Assembly (NCBI GenBank): GCA_017431845.1
Contig: JAFRKG010000151.1
Location: 1 to 60,216 of the forward strand
From: Methanosphaera sp.
GTDB taxonomy: Archaea; Methanobacteriota; Methanobacteria; Methanobacteriales; Methanobacteriaceae
DNA length: 60,216 nt
Reading direction: 5' to 3'
Made by a program: the position numbers and the translations under genes. The notes below the pieces were generated by a model, which was given only the letters and a program-made list of their open reading frames with translations, made no database searches and had not been told where the DNA came from. Positions 39,558-49,526 of the stretch are shown here, one piece after another; within the stretch, counting starts at the first letter, position 1; every line of letters starts with the position of its first letter.

Positions 39558-41255
39558 CTATTCTTCTTCGTCTATTTGTTCTGTCATGCTCAGTTCTTCT
39601 TCTGCAAGTTCTTCCATTTCTGTTTTCATTCTCATTTTCTGTTCTTCTACTTTTACTTGCATTGGTTCTATTTCTGGTTGTTTTAGACGATGTTTCATGT
39701 CCATGATTTTTGCTTTGTGTGTTACTTCGTCCATTATTTTCTCGTATTCTGGAACGTCTTTTTCTGCTAGGAGTGCTGATTGTTTGATTACTACTGGCAC
39801 TAGGTCTTCGAAGATTTTTGCTCTCATTTCTTCGTTCTTTGCTGCTTTTTTGGTTCTTATGTATTTTTCTAGTTTTCTTGCTATTTTCATTGTTGCTTGT
39901 CTGATTTCTCTTACTATTTCTTCTTCTGGTGCTACACTTTGTTTTCCTGTTGAGAGGTATGGAACGTTTGTTGAGATTATGTTTACAAATACTGATATTG
40001 GTGCGTCATCCAGGTTTCTTACTCCGTATCTTCTCCAGTCTATGCTTTTTAGTGCTTCTGTTATTGCACAGCTTCCCTGGTCGAAGGTTAATGGTACTCT
40101 GTTTGCGAATCTCATTATTTCTGCTTTTTTCTGTTGTCCTACTAGTCTTCCTGCTTTTCCTCCGTATGCTATTCCTGCTTCTACGATGAAGGATACTCCT
40201 CCTCTGTATGCTTGTGGTTTTCTGGTGATTGCTGTTGAGAATTCTGGTAGTAGTATTTCGTTGATTCCTTTTTCTATTTGTTCGTCTCCTATTGGTTTTA
40301 GTCCGCTGGTTGGTGGTGCCATGAATTTCATTTGTTCGAATTGTTGTACGACTTTTTCTGCTTCTTGCCATGTTATGCTTTTTGGTCGTTTGTTCATGTC
40401 GATTCCGGTTGCTTCTTCTAGTTCTTTGATTTTTGCTGCTGATACTCTGCTGAGTGAGTCCATTAGGAGGTTTTTGAATCGTTTTTTGTTGGTTGTTTTA
40501 CATAGGTCTATTATGTCGTCTGCTGTTACTCCTTTTGGGTGTGGGAGTACTGCTTTTGGTAGTGGTGGTATTTGGTCTGTTGCTCTGTCGAATGTGTATT
40601 TTCTTCCGGTTGGGTCTTTGAATACTATTTTTGCGTGTGGGTTTCCTATTACTGTTCTTCTTATGTATTCGTATGCTCCTTGTTCACTCATGGAGTATGA
40701 TACGTCTTTGAATTCTATTTCGATTCCTGATCCTGTTCTGTCTGTTTCGAATTCTTTTCTGTCTAGGATGATTCCGGTGTTCTTTTTTACGTCGAGTTTT
40801 ACGCTCATTTCGACTCCTTTTAGTTCGTCTCCGTCTTTGTATCTTGATCTGATTTTTACTGGTTGTCCTGTTGTCATTTGTGATAGGAGTACGCATCCGC
40901 TACATCCGAGTCCTTGTTGTCCTCTTGATTGTATGTTTCTGAATTTACTTCCTGCGAACATTTGGCAGTATACTTTTGTTATGTAGTCTTCTGGTATTCC
41001 TGGTCCGTTGTCTGCGTGTTTTAGTAGGTAGTGGTCTTTTCCTAGTCTTTTTAGTTCTATTGTTATGTCTGGTAGTATTCCTACTTCTTCGCATGCGTCT
41101 AGGCTGTTTGTTATTAGTTCGTGGAATACTATGGTTAGGGATCTTATTTTTCCTGAAAATCCTAACATTTGTTTGTTTCTTTTAAAAAATTCTGATGGTG
41201 TTAGTTCCTTAAATTCTTCGAATATGTCGTTTGTGTCACGTTCCAAGGATTTCAT
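39558..41255 (-). CDS. top6B: type II DNA topoisomerase VI subunit B
   Basis: Subunit B is the ATPase of topoisomerase VI. The 565-aa protein has the GHKL ATP-binding motifs: [11 protein letters not shown] (N box), [14 protein letters not shown] (G1) and [14 protein letters not shown] (G2). A helix-two-turn-helix part and the transducer domain with the switch-lysine region ([21 protein letters not shown], as a region near residue 395) follow, then a long charged C-terminal helix. GGAGG precedes ATG 41255. It lies directly upstream of top6A. The KH-protein gene that often precedes it in archaea is here separated from it by a glycosyltransferase gene. Confidence 0.97.
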   Translation of the reverse strand: MKSLERDTNDIFEEFKELTPSEFFKRNKQMLGFSGKIRSLTIVFHELITNSLDACEEVGILPDITIELKRLGKDHYLLKHADNGPGIPEDYITKVYCQMFAGSKFRNIQSRGQQGLGCSGCVLLSQMTTGQPVKIRSRYKDGDELKGVEMSVKLDVKKNTGIILDRKEFETDRTGSGIEIEFKDVSYSMSEQGAYEYIRRTVIGNPHAKIVFKDPTGRKYTFDRATDQIPPLPKAVLPHPKGVTADDIIDLCKTTNKKRFKNLLMDSLSRVSAAKIKELEEATGIDMNKRPKSITWQEAEKVVQQFEQMKFMAPPTSGLKPIGDEQIEKGINEILLPEFSTAITRKPQAYRGGVSFIVEAGIAYGGKAGRLVGQQKKAEIMRFANRVPLTFDQGSCAITEALKSIDWRRYGVRNLDDAPISVFVNIISTNVPYLSTGKQSVAPEEEIVREIRQATMKIARKLEKYIRTKKAAKNEEMRAKIFEDLVPVVIKQSALLAEKDVPEYEKIMDEVTHKAKIMDMKHRLKQPEIEPMQVKVEEQKMRMKTEMEELAEEELSMTEQIDEEE

Positions 41256-41602
41256 TCCTCCATTTTTTTAGATGTTTTTTTTTATTACTTCTCATATTTT
41301 TTTGTATTAATTTTTTTCTTATTTTTTCAACTTTCTTTTTCAGTTGTTTTCTGCGTGTTTATATGAGTAAATAATGTTAGTTTAGTACTCTTTTATAGGT
41401 TTACCTATATGTACTATTTTTTTTCAGTATTTTTTTGTTATTATAATATATGTAAAACATTCAATATAAAATCATGGTATATATCCTACATTATGTAAAT
41501 ATGCTATTTTAGGGGGGTCTTGGTAAGTATTCAAGGGGGTCTTGGTAAGTAATCATGGGTTCATGAAAAAATAATAAATTTATAAAAATAGGTGATGAGA
41601 AG
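41256..41602. other. gene-free stretch between the glycosyltransferase and top6B
   Basis: These 347 bases hold the end of the glycosyltransferase transcript and the promoter of top6BA. The clearest element is a 17-bp direct repeat (41513-41529 and 41535-41551), listed separately. TTATAATATATG near 41440-41452 is AT-rich enough for a TATA box, but on the minus strand several candidates exist. Confidence 0.4.
41513..41551 (-). repeat. 17-bp direct repeat after the glycosyltransferase gene
   Basis: GGGGGTCTTGGTAAGTA occurs at 41513-41529 and again at 41535-41551, separated by TTCAA (22-bp period). On the coding strand of the gene ending at 41603 each copy reads TACTTACCAAGACCCCC. It contains C-tracts like those seen after other stop codons here. 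It may be a doubled 3'-end signal. Confidence 0.6.
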
Positions 41603-44600
41603 TTAATGTTCACATATCCAATCATAAACCCTCCTACAATTATCCTTATCAATAAACTTAAAGAAATTATCAACACGTTCAACAAACTCATCTTCCATCA
41701 TACAACCATTTCCCAAATACCTTTCAACATTATCCAACAACTCACTTTCACACCTGACAACCCTACCAAAAGCGTCACGACTAAAATCAAGATACATCTT
41801 TCCATGATGATAATCATCCCTTGGCTGATAATAAATAACAGGCTTTTTAAGATAAGCAAAATCAAAGAATACAGAAGAATAATCAGTAATCATCAAACTA
41901 GACTCATTCAACAAATCCTGATAACCTTCATCACAGGAAACAACAATATCCTCATGAACATCAAATAACTCTCTGACACCACCACTACCAGCTAACTCCT
42001 CAAGTTTAGGATGAGCCTTAAACACAATCCTATACCCATAACGCCCAGCCAAATCCACAAAACTCTCATCAGATAACAAAGTATTCAAATCATTATAATA
42101 ATCTGAAGCCAAGAGTAAATCAACATTACCCAGATAATTCCTCCAAGTAGGAACAATCAAAATAATTTTCTTATCCTCATTAGACAAAGCATCAAAACGT
42201 GGCAAACCTAAAGTCTGAATAATACTCCTATCATAATTATAACCCTCACTATACAAGGATTCCCTTTCAATATCAGAACTAGTATTAAACAGATACAAGT
42301 TCTTATCATATTTCCTAAGCCAATCAGACTGATCAGCATAAATTACTCCATGCTGCAAGAAATACACTTTAGAAGTATTCAAACCCCTATACAATCCCCT
42401 CTTATCATCTTCAGAAGAATAAAACGGATTCAAATAACTGTCATAAGGATGAGAAGTAACAATCTTATCAGCAAACAGATAAAATAGTTTATGCTTCAAG
42501 GACTTATGAGCTAACACTCCACCCTTATTTGCCATCATCTTATAATCAGAACAACTCTTAGATATAACAAAATACTTCCTATTACCATCCTTCAAGGACT
42601 TAGCATAATCATAAAGAAAAGTAGCATTATCTCCAGCAGAATTCACACGATCCATAAACAAAAGAATATCCCTGTCACGTCTTCTGATAAAAGGATACAG
42701 ACACATATAAATAAAGCGGATAAACAAGGCAATAACAAAACCACTTGGTCTATCACTTAAAAGATTACTCCATACCCCTGCCTCATATGATAAAAGACCA
42801 CCATAGGAATACGAAGAAACCCTAAACCTATTATCACTAAAACTAACAATATACGGTTCACAGACAATATAATTACTAATAAAAGACATGTTAGCATGAT
42901 CCCTAAAATCAATGAACAAATATTGTGAAACAAGATTATCCTCACTAAAATTACCATTATCACCATCCTTATGATAATTCACCCTCAAAGATACACTGCA
43001 ATCCCCTATATCCAATGGTACCTCCACGTCAAAACAATACTTAAACTGCCAATCAATACCCAAAAACCTCATATTACTACGGGAAGAATACCTGACAAAC
43101 TCTGCAGTATAACAAGAAGTACAATCACCCTCTCGCACAGCCTGAACACTAATAAAATCACTGTTAAAATAACTTCCAAACATACCAGAAATCTTAAGCA
43201 TATCACCATCTATTTCAACAATATCCAACCACAACTTATGCCTGCTAATAGAATCAATCTGCCTATTTCTAATTTTTAACTTAACATCATCATCAACAAT
43301 CTCAGCATGCAAATCCTTCAACTTAAGATACAAAAAGAAATTCTTTCTGAACAAATCCTTAATATACTCATTATTAACAATAACAGGAACATCAATATGC
43401 TTAACAATATTATCCAAGTAATACCAGAATTCCCTTAATTCAATCTCAGATTCCAATAAATCCAAATCCGATTGCTGAAGAAGCCATTGTAAATCATAAG
43501 CAATCATGTACTGTAAAAATCTGGGAACCCTACTCTCTTTAAACTTAGCATAATCAATCAATTCCATAAAATAATACTTAAGTTTATCAGTAAAATACTC
43601 CTTCTGATCAATAACAATATCAATCGTTGAACTGAAATCCTCACGTTTACGATAATAATAGAACACATCACTAATCACGCCCAACGCCTTCTTTTCAAGA
43701 AGAATCTTATTAACCAGAATAGCATCCTCTGAGAAAATAACATTAGTAGGAAACTCAAACGTATAAAACAATTCCCTCTTAAAAAAGGCAGAATTAGAAG
43801 CCAACTGTGGATTATTAGGTTCCTTAACTAAATCAATAACACGAGTACTTTCAAACTTAGAATTCAATACATGTGACTTCTCAAATCTGCCAAAAATCAT
43901 CTGAGGAATAGAAACAACATCAGTTTCATCTTCATGTTCAACAAAAAACTCATAAACACTGCTTAAAACATTTTCATCAAGATAATCATCACTATCCAGA
44001 AAATTCAGATAACGTCCCCGGGCATGCTTAATACCATTATTACGTGCAGCAGCCTGACCCATATTCTCCTGAACCAGAACACGAATATTCTCAGGATACT
44101 TGCTCTGATAATCCAATGCAATACTCCTGGAAGAATCAGTACTGCCATCATCAACAATAATTAACTCAACATTCTCCTCAAAGCCCAATGACTGATTAAT
44201 AACAGAATCAATAGCTTCACACAGATAATTCTGAGTATTATACATTGCCATTACTACAGAGAATTTAAAAGGAAAAACCGTTGAATATGGTGAAACATTA
44301 AACTTGTTATCATTAAATCGCAGAATATATTTTTCCTTGATGAAAAAATTATTAATCTTAGAAATCCTTGTCCCAGGCTTAAAATCAACTTTCAAATATG
44401 AAGACACAATATTATCCTCACAGAAATCCTGATTATCACCATTTTTATGGTAGTTAATTCTTAAGTTAATTTCATACTCTTCCAGGTTAACAAGTGGTAC
44501 AGTAATACTAAAATTAAAACGGTACTGCCAATTTCTTGATAGGAAACTACGATTGTTCTCTTCATCAAAATCTGCTCGTATAGTCTTAAGTGAATTATCA

Positions 44601-45775
44601 GTTTTTACCAATGCTTCAATTGATAAATATGATGTCTTGAAGTAACTGGTAAAATCACCCTCCAATAAGAGGTTATCCTTTTCAATATCAATATTATTTA
44701 ACCAAAACTTATGTACACTAAGAGTATCAACCTTATAATCATCTATCTTTAGGAGAACATCCTCATCTAATATTTCGGAATGAAAATCATCATATTTAAA
44801 GTAGTATATGAAGTTTTTAAGAAAACTATCCCTGATGTTTCTGTTTTTAAGAATTACTTCATCATCAACATAATTCAAAACATTCCTTAATAAATGACAA
44901 AACTCTTCTTTAGCATTGTTTTCTTCAAAAATATCTAGAGTGTCCCTGTTTAAAAGTTCCTGCAAATCATATATTACTGTGTATTGTATGAACTTTGGAA
45001 CTTCTCCCATTTTTTCAAGACAATAATCAAGTAAATCAATAAAATACTCCTTTAAACGTGGAATATAATATTCCATATGGTATGGTGCATTGTCATTTAA
45101 TGAGTTAAGGGAATGTCTTAAACGAAGGTTATATTTAACATTCTTAACCATTCCATATCTCATCTTTTCTAATAATAACTTATTGATAAACAAGGAATCA
45201 GCGGAAGTGATTAAAGATTCATTAAAAGCTTTTCCTGGTATGCACTCTCTTCTTATAAAACAGGATGATATGCTTATTTGTGGCATATTCGGCTTTTTAA
45301 TTAAATTTATTATTCCATCCCTGGTGTACTTATAATTTAATTCATGAGCACAGTTTCTTCTGCCAAAGTAGTATACTGGTATTGATACTAGGTCAAACTT
45401 GTCTGGATACTTGTTAAAATGATCATTTACCTTTTCCAGTGCCTGTTCTGATAAGTAATCATCACTATCTAAAAAGTTAACATATTCTCCACTTGCATGG
45501 GATAATCCATTATTTCTTGCTGATGATACTCCTCCATGTTCCTGTGAGATTACATGTATGTTTTCTGGAAATCTGTTCTTGTATGTCTGTGCAATTTCCA
45601 GGCTATTATCATGGCTTCCATCATCAACTATTATTAGCTGAACATTTTCCTCAAATCCGATACTTTGTATAATAACTGAATCTATTGCCTGTTTTAGGTA
45701 TGTTTGACTATTATAAACTGCCATTATTATTGAAAATTTAAACGGATATGTATGTTCTTCTGGTTTAATGTTCAT
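41603..45775 (-). CDS. three-domain glycosyltransferase (GT2-GT2-TagF-like)
   Basis: This 1390-aa protein probably builds a cell-envelope polymer. It has two GT-A family-2 domains: residues of about 12-125 (FKFSIIMAVYNSQTYL, LIIVDDGSHDNS, LDSDDYL) and about 502-615 (FKFSVVMAMYNTQNYL, LIIVDDGSTDSS, LDSDDYL). Each is followed by a similar helical region, so the first 1000 residues are an internal duplication. Residues of about 1030-1390 resemble CDP-glycerol glycerophosphotransferases (TagF type): FLQHGVIYADQSDW, IVPTWRNYLG, FKAHPKLEEL and MITDYSSVFFDFAYLKKP. There are no membrane helices; peripheral membrane attachment is typical of TagF proteins. The start is ATG 45775, with AGGTG upstream; an ATG at 45811 is in frame but less supported. 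It is inserted between the KH-protein gene and top6B. Confidence 0.88.
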   Translation of the reverse strand: MNIKPEEHTYPFKFSIIMAVYNSQTYLKQAIDSVIIQSIGFEENVQLIIVDDGSHDNSLEIAQTYKNRFPENIHVISQEHGGVSSARNNGLSHASGEYVNFLDSDDYLSEQALEKVNDHFNKYPDKFDLVSIPVYYFGRRNCAHELNYKYTRDGIINLIKKPNMPQISISSCFIRRECIPGKAFNESLITSADSLFINKLLLEKMRYGMVKNVKYNLRLRHSLNSLNDNAPYHMEYYIPRLKEYFIDLLDYCLEKMGEVPKFIQYTVIYDLQELLNRDTLDIFEENNAKEEFCHLLRNVLNYVDDEVILKNRNIRDSFLKNFIYYFKYDDFHSEILDEDVLLKIDDYKVDTLSVHKFWLNNIDIEKDNLLLEGDFTSYFKTSYLSIEALVKTDNSLKTIRADFDEENNRSFLSRNWQYRFNFSITVPLVNLEEYEINLRINYHKNGDNQDFCEDNIVSSYLKVDFKPGTRISKINNFFIKEKYILRFNDNKFNVSPYSTVFPFKFSVVMAMYNTQNYLCEAIDSVINQSLGFEENVELIIVDDGSTDSSRSIALDYQSKYPENIRVLVQENMGQAAARNNGIKHARGRYLNFLDSDDYLDENVLSSVYEFFVEHEDETDVVSIPQMIFGRFEKSHVLNSKFESTRVIDLVKEPNNPQLASNSAFFKRELFYTFEFPTNVIFSEDAILVNKILLEKKALGVISDVFYYYRKREDFSSTIDIVIDQKEYFTDKLKYYFMELIDYAKFKESRVPRFLQYMIAYDLQWLLQQSDLDLLESEIELREFWYYLDNIVKHIDVPVIVNNEYIKDLFRKNFFLYLKLKDLHAEIVDDDVKLKIRNRQIDSISRHKLWLDIVEIDGDMLKISGMFGSYFNSDFISVQAVREGDCTSCYTAEFVRYSSRSNMRFLGIDWQFKYCFDVEVPLDIGDCSVSLRVNYHKDGDNGNFSEDNLVSQYLFIDFRDHANMSFISNYIVCEPYIVSFSDNRFRVSSYSYGGLLSYEAGVWSNLLSDRPSGFVIALFIRFIYMCLYPFIRRRDRDILLFMDRVNSAGDNATFLYDYAKSLKDGNRKYFVISKSCSDYKMMANKGGVLAHKSLKHKLFYLFADKIVTSHPYDSYLNPFYSSEDDKRGLYRGLNTSKVYFLQHGVIYADQSDWLRKYDKNLYLFNTSSDIERESLYSEGYNYDRSIIQTLGLPRFDALSNEDKKIILIVPTWRNYLGNVDLLLASDYYNDLNTLLSDESFVDLAGRYGYRIVFKAHPKLEELAGSGGVRELFDVHEDIVVSCDEGYQDLLNESSLMITDYSSVFFDFAYLKKPVIYYQPRDDYHHGKMYLDFSRDAFGRVVRCESELLDNVERYLGNGCMMEDEFVERVDNFFKFIDKDNCRRVYDWICEH

Positions 45776-45968
45776 CCTGTTACACCTTTTTTTATGGGGG
45801 TATGAAAACAAGTAACTGCTTATTCTCTTTATGATGTTATTTTCTACATAAGATTTAAAGTTATTTATTAACAGATTATGGGGTGAAAGTGTAATATAAT
45901 AATTTGTTCAGAGGAATATATGTTTTGTATCCTCTCTTTTGTTGAAAAAAAGAATGTGTGGTGGGTGG

Positions 45969-46691
45969 TTATAATATTTCAGGAACTTCTTCGCTCTCTT
46001 CAGTATCTTCTTCTTCTGATTCTTCATTTTCTTCTTCGTCGAGAGCTGCTTGGTTGTAATCTTCTTCAGCATCAGTGAAATCTTCATCAGTATCCAGGTC
46101 TTCTCGTAAGAATTCTCTTTCATCTGGTGCACCATTAACCATTTCATCAAATTCTTTTCTTTTAAGTTTATCATGCATCTTTTCAAGGTAAGCATATACT
46201 GTTTTCTGTCTGGAACCGTCAAGAATCATTTCTATGGCTTCTCTTGCCATTTGTATGTTTTCAATTTTTCCGATGAGTGACACGGTTTTACCATAGATGC
46301 TGATTTCCACGTCTAGCATGTCGTGCATGATTTGTCTGGTTCGGCCGTTTTTACCGATTATTCTTCCTTTTTGTCTTACTAGTGCTTTCTTGGATTTTCC
46401 AACATAGTCTTGTAAGTTAATGATTTCTAGGATAAGATCATCATCTTGTAATCTTAATGCTAATTCTGGGTTAAATCCTCTTCCTATAGCTTTTATCATG
46501 TATCTTGCTTTCCATATTGCTAGAGGATCATCTGTTTCTTCTGTTGAACTGATGGAAATGTTTCCTGTTTCACTGTCTATTTTTAATTCAGTTTTTGTTA
46601 TAATTTCAAGTTGGTGTTTGATTTTACCGTTTTTACCGATAGTTACTCCTACACGGTCTTTTGGTATTTTTAGATATTCTGTGTTTACCAT
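45969..46691 (-). CDS. KH-domain RNA-binding protein, Dim2/Pno1-like
   Basis: This 240-aa protein has two KH domains, with the loops [12 protein letters not shown] (first) and [15 protein letters not shown] (second), and matches archaeal Dim2/Pno1-type proteins that act in small-subunit rRNA maturation, often with aIF2-alpha or RIO kinases. The C-terminal 60 residues are very acidic (Glu/Asp-rich). ATG 46691 is preceded by AAGGAGC. Its genomic neighbours RIO1, aIF1A and TopoVI are the classical archaeal set, although here it is separated from RIO1 by a zinc-ribbon gene and 350 bases. Confidence 0.9.
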   Translation of the reverse strand: MVNTEYLKIPKDRVGVTIGKNGKIKHQLEIITKTELKIDSETGNISISSTEETDDPLAIWKARYMIKAIGRGFNPELALRLQDDDLILEIINLQDYVGKSKKALVRQKGRIIGKNGRTRQIMHDMLDVEISIYGKTVSLIGKIENIQMAREAIEMILDGSRQKTVYAYLEKMHDKLKRKEFDEMVNGAPDEREFLREDLDTDEDFTDAEEDYNQAALDEEENEESEEEDTEESEEVPEIL

Positions 46692-47044
46692 AAATAAAAG
46701 CTCCTTAAATGTGGTGTTTATAATTAGTTATATCAAATAAAATAATATGATTGAATTTTTTTTCTGTATTTTAATTACTGTAATCTCACTTTAAAAAGAT
46801 TATAATGAGATTATTTTTTTGGTGGTGATGATACTTAGCCTAGCATCTTCACATTCTATTATTATATTGGTTAAGATATTATTTAAAATTATTTATATTT
46901 TCATAAAACAATAAATTAGTTTTTCTTTTAGGGTATCATCTATCTGTTATACTTGTTTATTAAAATTAATTAAAATCATAGTCTTTAATAAAGTATATTT
47001 GTATATTTTTAATGTTTTAAAAAAAGTTTAAATGGTGTGGAAAA
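46692..47044. other. gene-free stretch between the zinc-ribbon and KH genes
   Basis: These 353 AT-rich bases separate two minus-strand genes. A short G-rich patch (46820-46830, TGGTGGTGATGAT) and several AT-only stretches that could be promoters are all I see. No gene or structured RNA was recognised. Confidence 0.4.
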
Positions 47045-47257
47045 TTACAGGTCCAATTCTTTCTCAAGTCTGACAAAAATTGACCTTTCCTTTTTCTGTT
47101 TTAAAATATCGCCACGAATCTCCTCGGGAGCCTCAATATCAAACATACAATTAGGACATTTAATATTAGCCCCACCACAATCATATCCACAATCACAACA
47201 GCCAGCATTCATATGATCAAACTCATGACCACAAATATCACACTTAATCAACATCAT
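47045..47257 (-). CDS. small zinc-ribbon protein
   Basis: This 70-aa protein has CDICGHEF, CCDCGYDCGG and CPNCMFDIEAP, that is, three Cys pairs which can bind one or two zinc ions. A charged C-terminal helix (GDILKQKKERSIFVRLEKELDL) follows. The start is ATG 47257 (or 47254), because GGTTGATT lies just upstream on the minus strand; a TTG at 47263 is in frame. It sits a few bases after the RIO1 stop and is co-transcribed with it. The specific family is not recognised. Confidence 0.7.
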   Translation of the reverse strand: MMLIKCDICGHEFDHMNAGCCDCGYDCGGANIKCPNCMFDIEAPEEIRGDILKQKKERSIFVRLEKELDL

Positions 47258-47266
47258 AATCAACCT

Positions 47267-48049
47267 TCACTCTTTTCTCACAATTCTGTTCTTAATATAA
47301 TCAAATGTTAAATTTAAGTTAAACTTCTTACTATCATAAACAATATTCTCAATATCCCTGTCCAACAACTGCATACTAGACGGGTGACTAGTAAGTGTAG
47401 CCTGGGACACATCAATAACATAAGGATGGCCATGAGAATAAAGAATATTATACCTTGAAAGATCCCCATGAACAAGCTGAGCCTCATTATATGCTACATC
47501 CATGAAATCAATAATCTCCTCAAACACTTCACCAGCATTATCAAGCTTAATCTTGCTAAGAGGTGGAGCAGCACTAGCATCACCAGGGGAATGCTCCAAG
47601 TACTCCATAACGAGCACGTTTTCATTAGCAGTGTAAGGCTCAGGAACATTCAAGCCCAACTTATATAACCTGCTAAGATTCTTAAACTCCTTCTGAGTCC
47701 AAGCAGTAATAATCTGACGAGTATTATTTCCATGACTTTTAAAACGTGGATCCCCCGCTATATACTCCTTAATTTTCTTAAAATCAAGAGTAACTACTCT
47801 GTAAATCTTAACAGCAACTTCCTTGTCATCATCATCAATTCCAAGAAAAACGTTAGCCTCTTTACCAGTGCTTATAACACCATTCAAGCTTTTAAGATAT
47901 CCCTGTTTAGCTAACTTATATAATACCTGCAAAGTCTTGTTATCAAACACTTCACTAGATACCTGCTTATCCTCAACACTCTTAAGCCTTTTTGTTTCCT
48001 CTAACTTTCGCATCTGGTTATCTGCATCCTGGTAATGTTTTTCCTTCAA
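47267..48049 (-). CDS. rio1: RIO1-type serine protein kinase
   Basis: RIO1 is an atypical protein kinase needed for late small-ribosomal-subunit maturation. The 260-aa protein has GVISTGKEANVFLG (glycine-rich loop), VAVKIYRV (catalytic Lys), the catalytic loop LVHGDLSRYNIL and the metal-binding YVIDVSQAT. It also has the N-terminal helical extension of RIO1 (QVLYKLAKQGYLKSLNG). The start at ATG 48049 has GGAGGATG upstream. It lies 14 bases after the ACR3-like transporter gene and is followed by the zinc-ribbon gene. The aIF1A-RIO1-KH neighbourhood supports a ribosome-assembly role. Confidence 0.95.
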   Translation of the reverse strand: MKEKHYQDADNQMRKLEETKRLKSVEDKQVSSEVFDNKTLQVLYKLAKQGYLKSLNGVISTGKEANVFLGIDDDDKEVAVKIYRVVTLDFKKIKEYIAGDPRFKSHGNNTRQIITAWTQKEFKNLSRLYKLGLNVPEPYTANENVLVMEYLEHSPGDASAAPPLSKIKLDNAGEVFEEIIDFMDVAYNEAQLVHGDLSRYNILYSHGHPYVIDVSQATLTSHPSSMQLLDRDIENIVYDSKKFNLNLTFDYIKNRIVRKE

Positions 48050-48063
48050 GCAACATCCTCCCT

Positions 48064-49008
48064 TTAATAATATTCTCTTATTCTAAGCAATACTCTTGAC
48101 ACAATATACAATACTGGTAATTCAATTAACGGCCCAACAACCAGGGCAATAGCAACCAACTCATGATGGGTGAAAGAACTAATTGCAATGGCCAATGCAA
48201 GGGGTGAATTACGGGCAAGAGTAGTTAGTGTAAGGCTTGCATAATCCTCGTAATTAAATTTTAATCTTCTGCTCACAACGTAATCCAGTATAAAGTTCAC
48301 AATAAAAAACAATATAACTGGAATAAACAGTACACCTATCTGGTCAAGATTATTTATTAAACTCTTAGCCTCGGTATTGAACAATCCAAAAATTGCAATA
48401 CATAAGAATGGTAACTGTAAACTACTGAAACCTGATGTTATCTTATCTTTAATAGGTTTATCCTTCAATATATATTTTACTATTAATGATGCAATAAATG
48501 GTAATACGATAAATGTTATTAAACTATCAGCCAGATTCATTAACTCCAAACTATTGGAACTGGAGAAGAACAATAACAGATAAACCGGCAACAGTACCAG
48601 TTGCAGTACCAAGTTAAGTGGCAAGATTGATAAACTAAGTGGCAGGTTTCCCTTACTCATCTTCGTAAATACAAGATACCAATCAGTACACGGAGTTAAT
48701 ATCAGCATCACAAATCCGATGAACAAGTCCAGATTACCATTTAAAAACAGGTTACCAAGAAAATAGCCGAATAATGGTGTCCAGATAAAATTAATGATTA
48801 AACTGATGCTCGTAAATTTAATGTTTCTGAAACTATTCCTGATATCATTCAGTGGAACATCAAGAAATAGTGCAAACAGCATTAATGCTAAAAAAATAGT
48901 TATGAGTGATGGACTTATACTTCGAAGAAACTCTATATCATGTAACATCAAACCTAATATGACAGAACCAAAAATAAGTGCTGGCTCTAATTTTTCTATT
49001 AAGTCCAT
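48064..49008 (-). CDS. ACR3/bile-acid-symporter-fold transporter
   Basis: This 314-aa membrane protein has about ten hydrophobic segments in the BASS fold. MLILTPCTDWYLVFTKMSKG carries the Pro-Cys-Thr pattern of arsenite exporters (ACR3), and the second crossing-helix region (TLARNSPLALAIAISSF) is typical of the wider family. It may export arsenite or move another organic or metalloid anion; no arsenic-resistance regulator is nearby. It is inserted between aIF1A (25 bases away) and RIO1 (14 bases), breaking the conserved pair while staying in the same transcription direction. Confidence 0.8.
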   Translation of the reverse strand: MDLIEKLEPALIFGSVILGLMLHDIEFLRSISPSLITIFLALMLFALFLDVPLNDIRNSFRNIKFTSISLIINFIWTPLFGYFLGNLFLNGNLDLFIGFVMLILTPCTDWYLVFTKMSKGNLPLSLSILPLNLVLQLVLLPVYLLLFFSSSNSLELMNLADSLITFIVLPFIASLIVKYILKDKPIKDKITSGFSSLQLPFLCIAIFGLFNTEAKSLINNLDQIGVLFIPVILFFIVNFILDYVVSRRLKFNYEDYASLTLTTLARNSPLALAIAISSFTHHELVAIALVVGPLIELPVLYIVSRVLLRIREYY

Positions 49009-49033
49009 CTCAATGCTTTCCTATTATATTTTA

Positions 49034-49372
49034 TTATATTTTTAGGAATCCTCTTCTTTCAAGGTAGTTTGCTTCGGTACGTGTGTACCTCCATATGACG
49101 TCTGCTTTTTCATCACTTTGGAAGTCCCATGGTTTGACAAGTACCACATCACCTTCACGGATCCATATACGTTTTTTCATTTTTCCAGGTATACGGCATA
49201 ATCTGATGTTTTTATCATTACATCTTACTTTGAGTTTTCCATGTCCAAGGATTTGTTCAACAATTCCAGGAATTTCTCCTTTTCGTGGGCTTCTTACACG
49301 AACTGTTTGTTCTCCCTGTTGATTGTTGTTATTGTTCCTGTTTTTATTATTATTGTTATTTGATTTTTTCAA
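49034..49372 (-). CDS. eif1A: translation initiation factor aIF1A
   Basis: aIF1A helps scan and assemble the initiation complex in the ribosomal A site. The 112-aa protein has the OB-fold signature [19 protein letters not shown], then [20 protein letters not shown] and [20 protein letters not shown]. Its N terminus is a polar Asn-rich tail ([15 protein letters not shown]). The start is best set at TTG 49372, nine bases after GGAGG. The frame extends upstream, but those codons read across the ribosome-binding site. An ATG in another frame, followed at once by TAG, lies between the site and the TTG. The length then matches archaeal aIF1A. Confidence 0.9.
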   Translation of the reverse strand: MKKSNNNNNKNRNNNNNQQGEQTVRVRSPRKGEIPGIVEQILGHGKLKVRCNDKNIRLCRIPGKMKKRIWIREGDVVLVKPWDFQSDEKADVIWRYTRTEANYLERRGFLKI

Positions 49373-49526
49373 ACTACATATCCTCCAAAAAAATACTGTT
49401 TCATTTAAAAAGTAAATCCCTTTTAACCCTTTAAGGTTTAAAACCATCCTTATTAAATTGCACGCTTATATTATATTATTATATATATGGTATTGATTAT
49501 ATATTTTTTTCAAAAGAGAGCTAATT

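Noticed and set aside
39586-40986. A 466-codon open frame antisense to top6B
   Set aside because: It arises from codon bias of the real gene on the other strand and has no recognisable domain.
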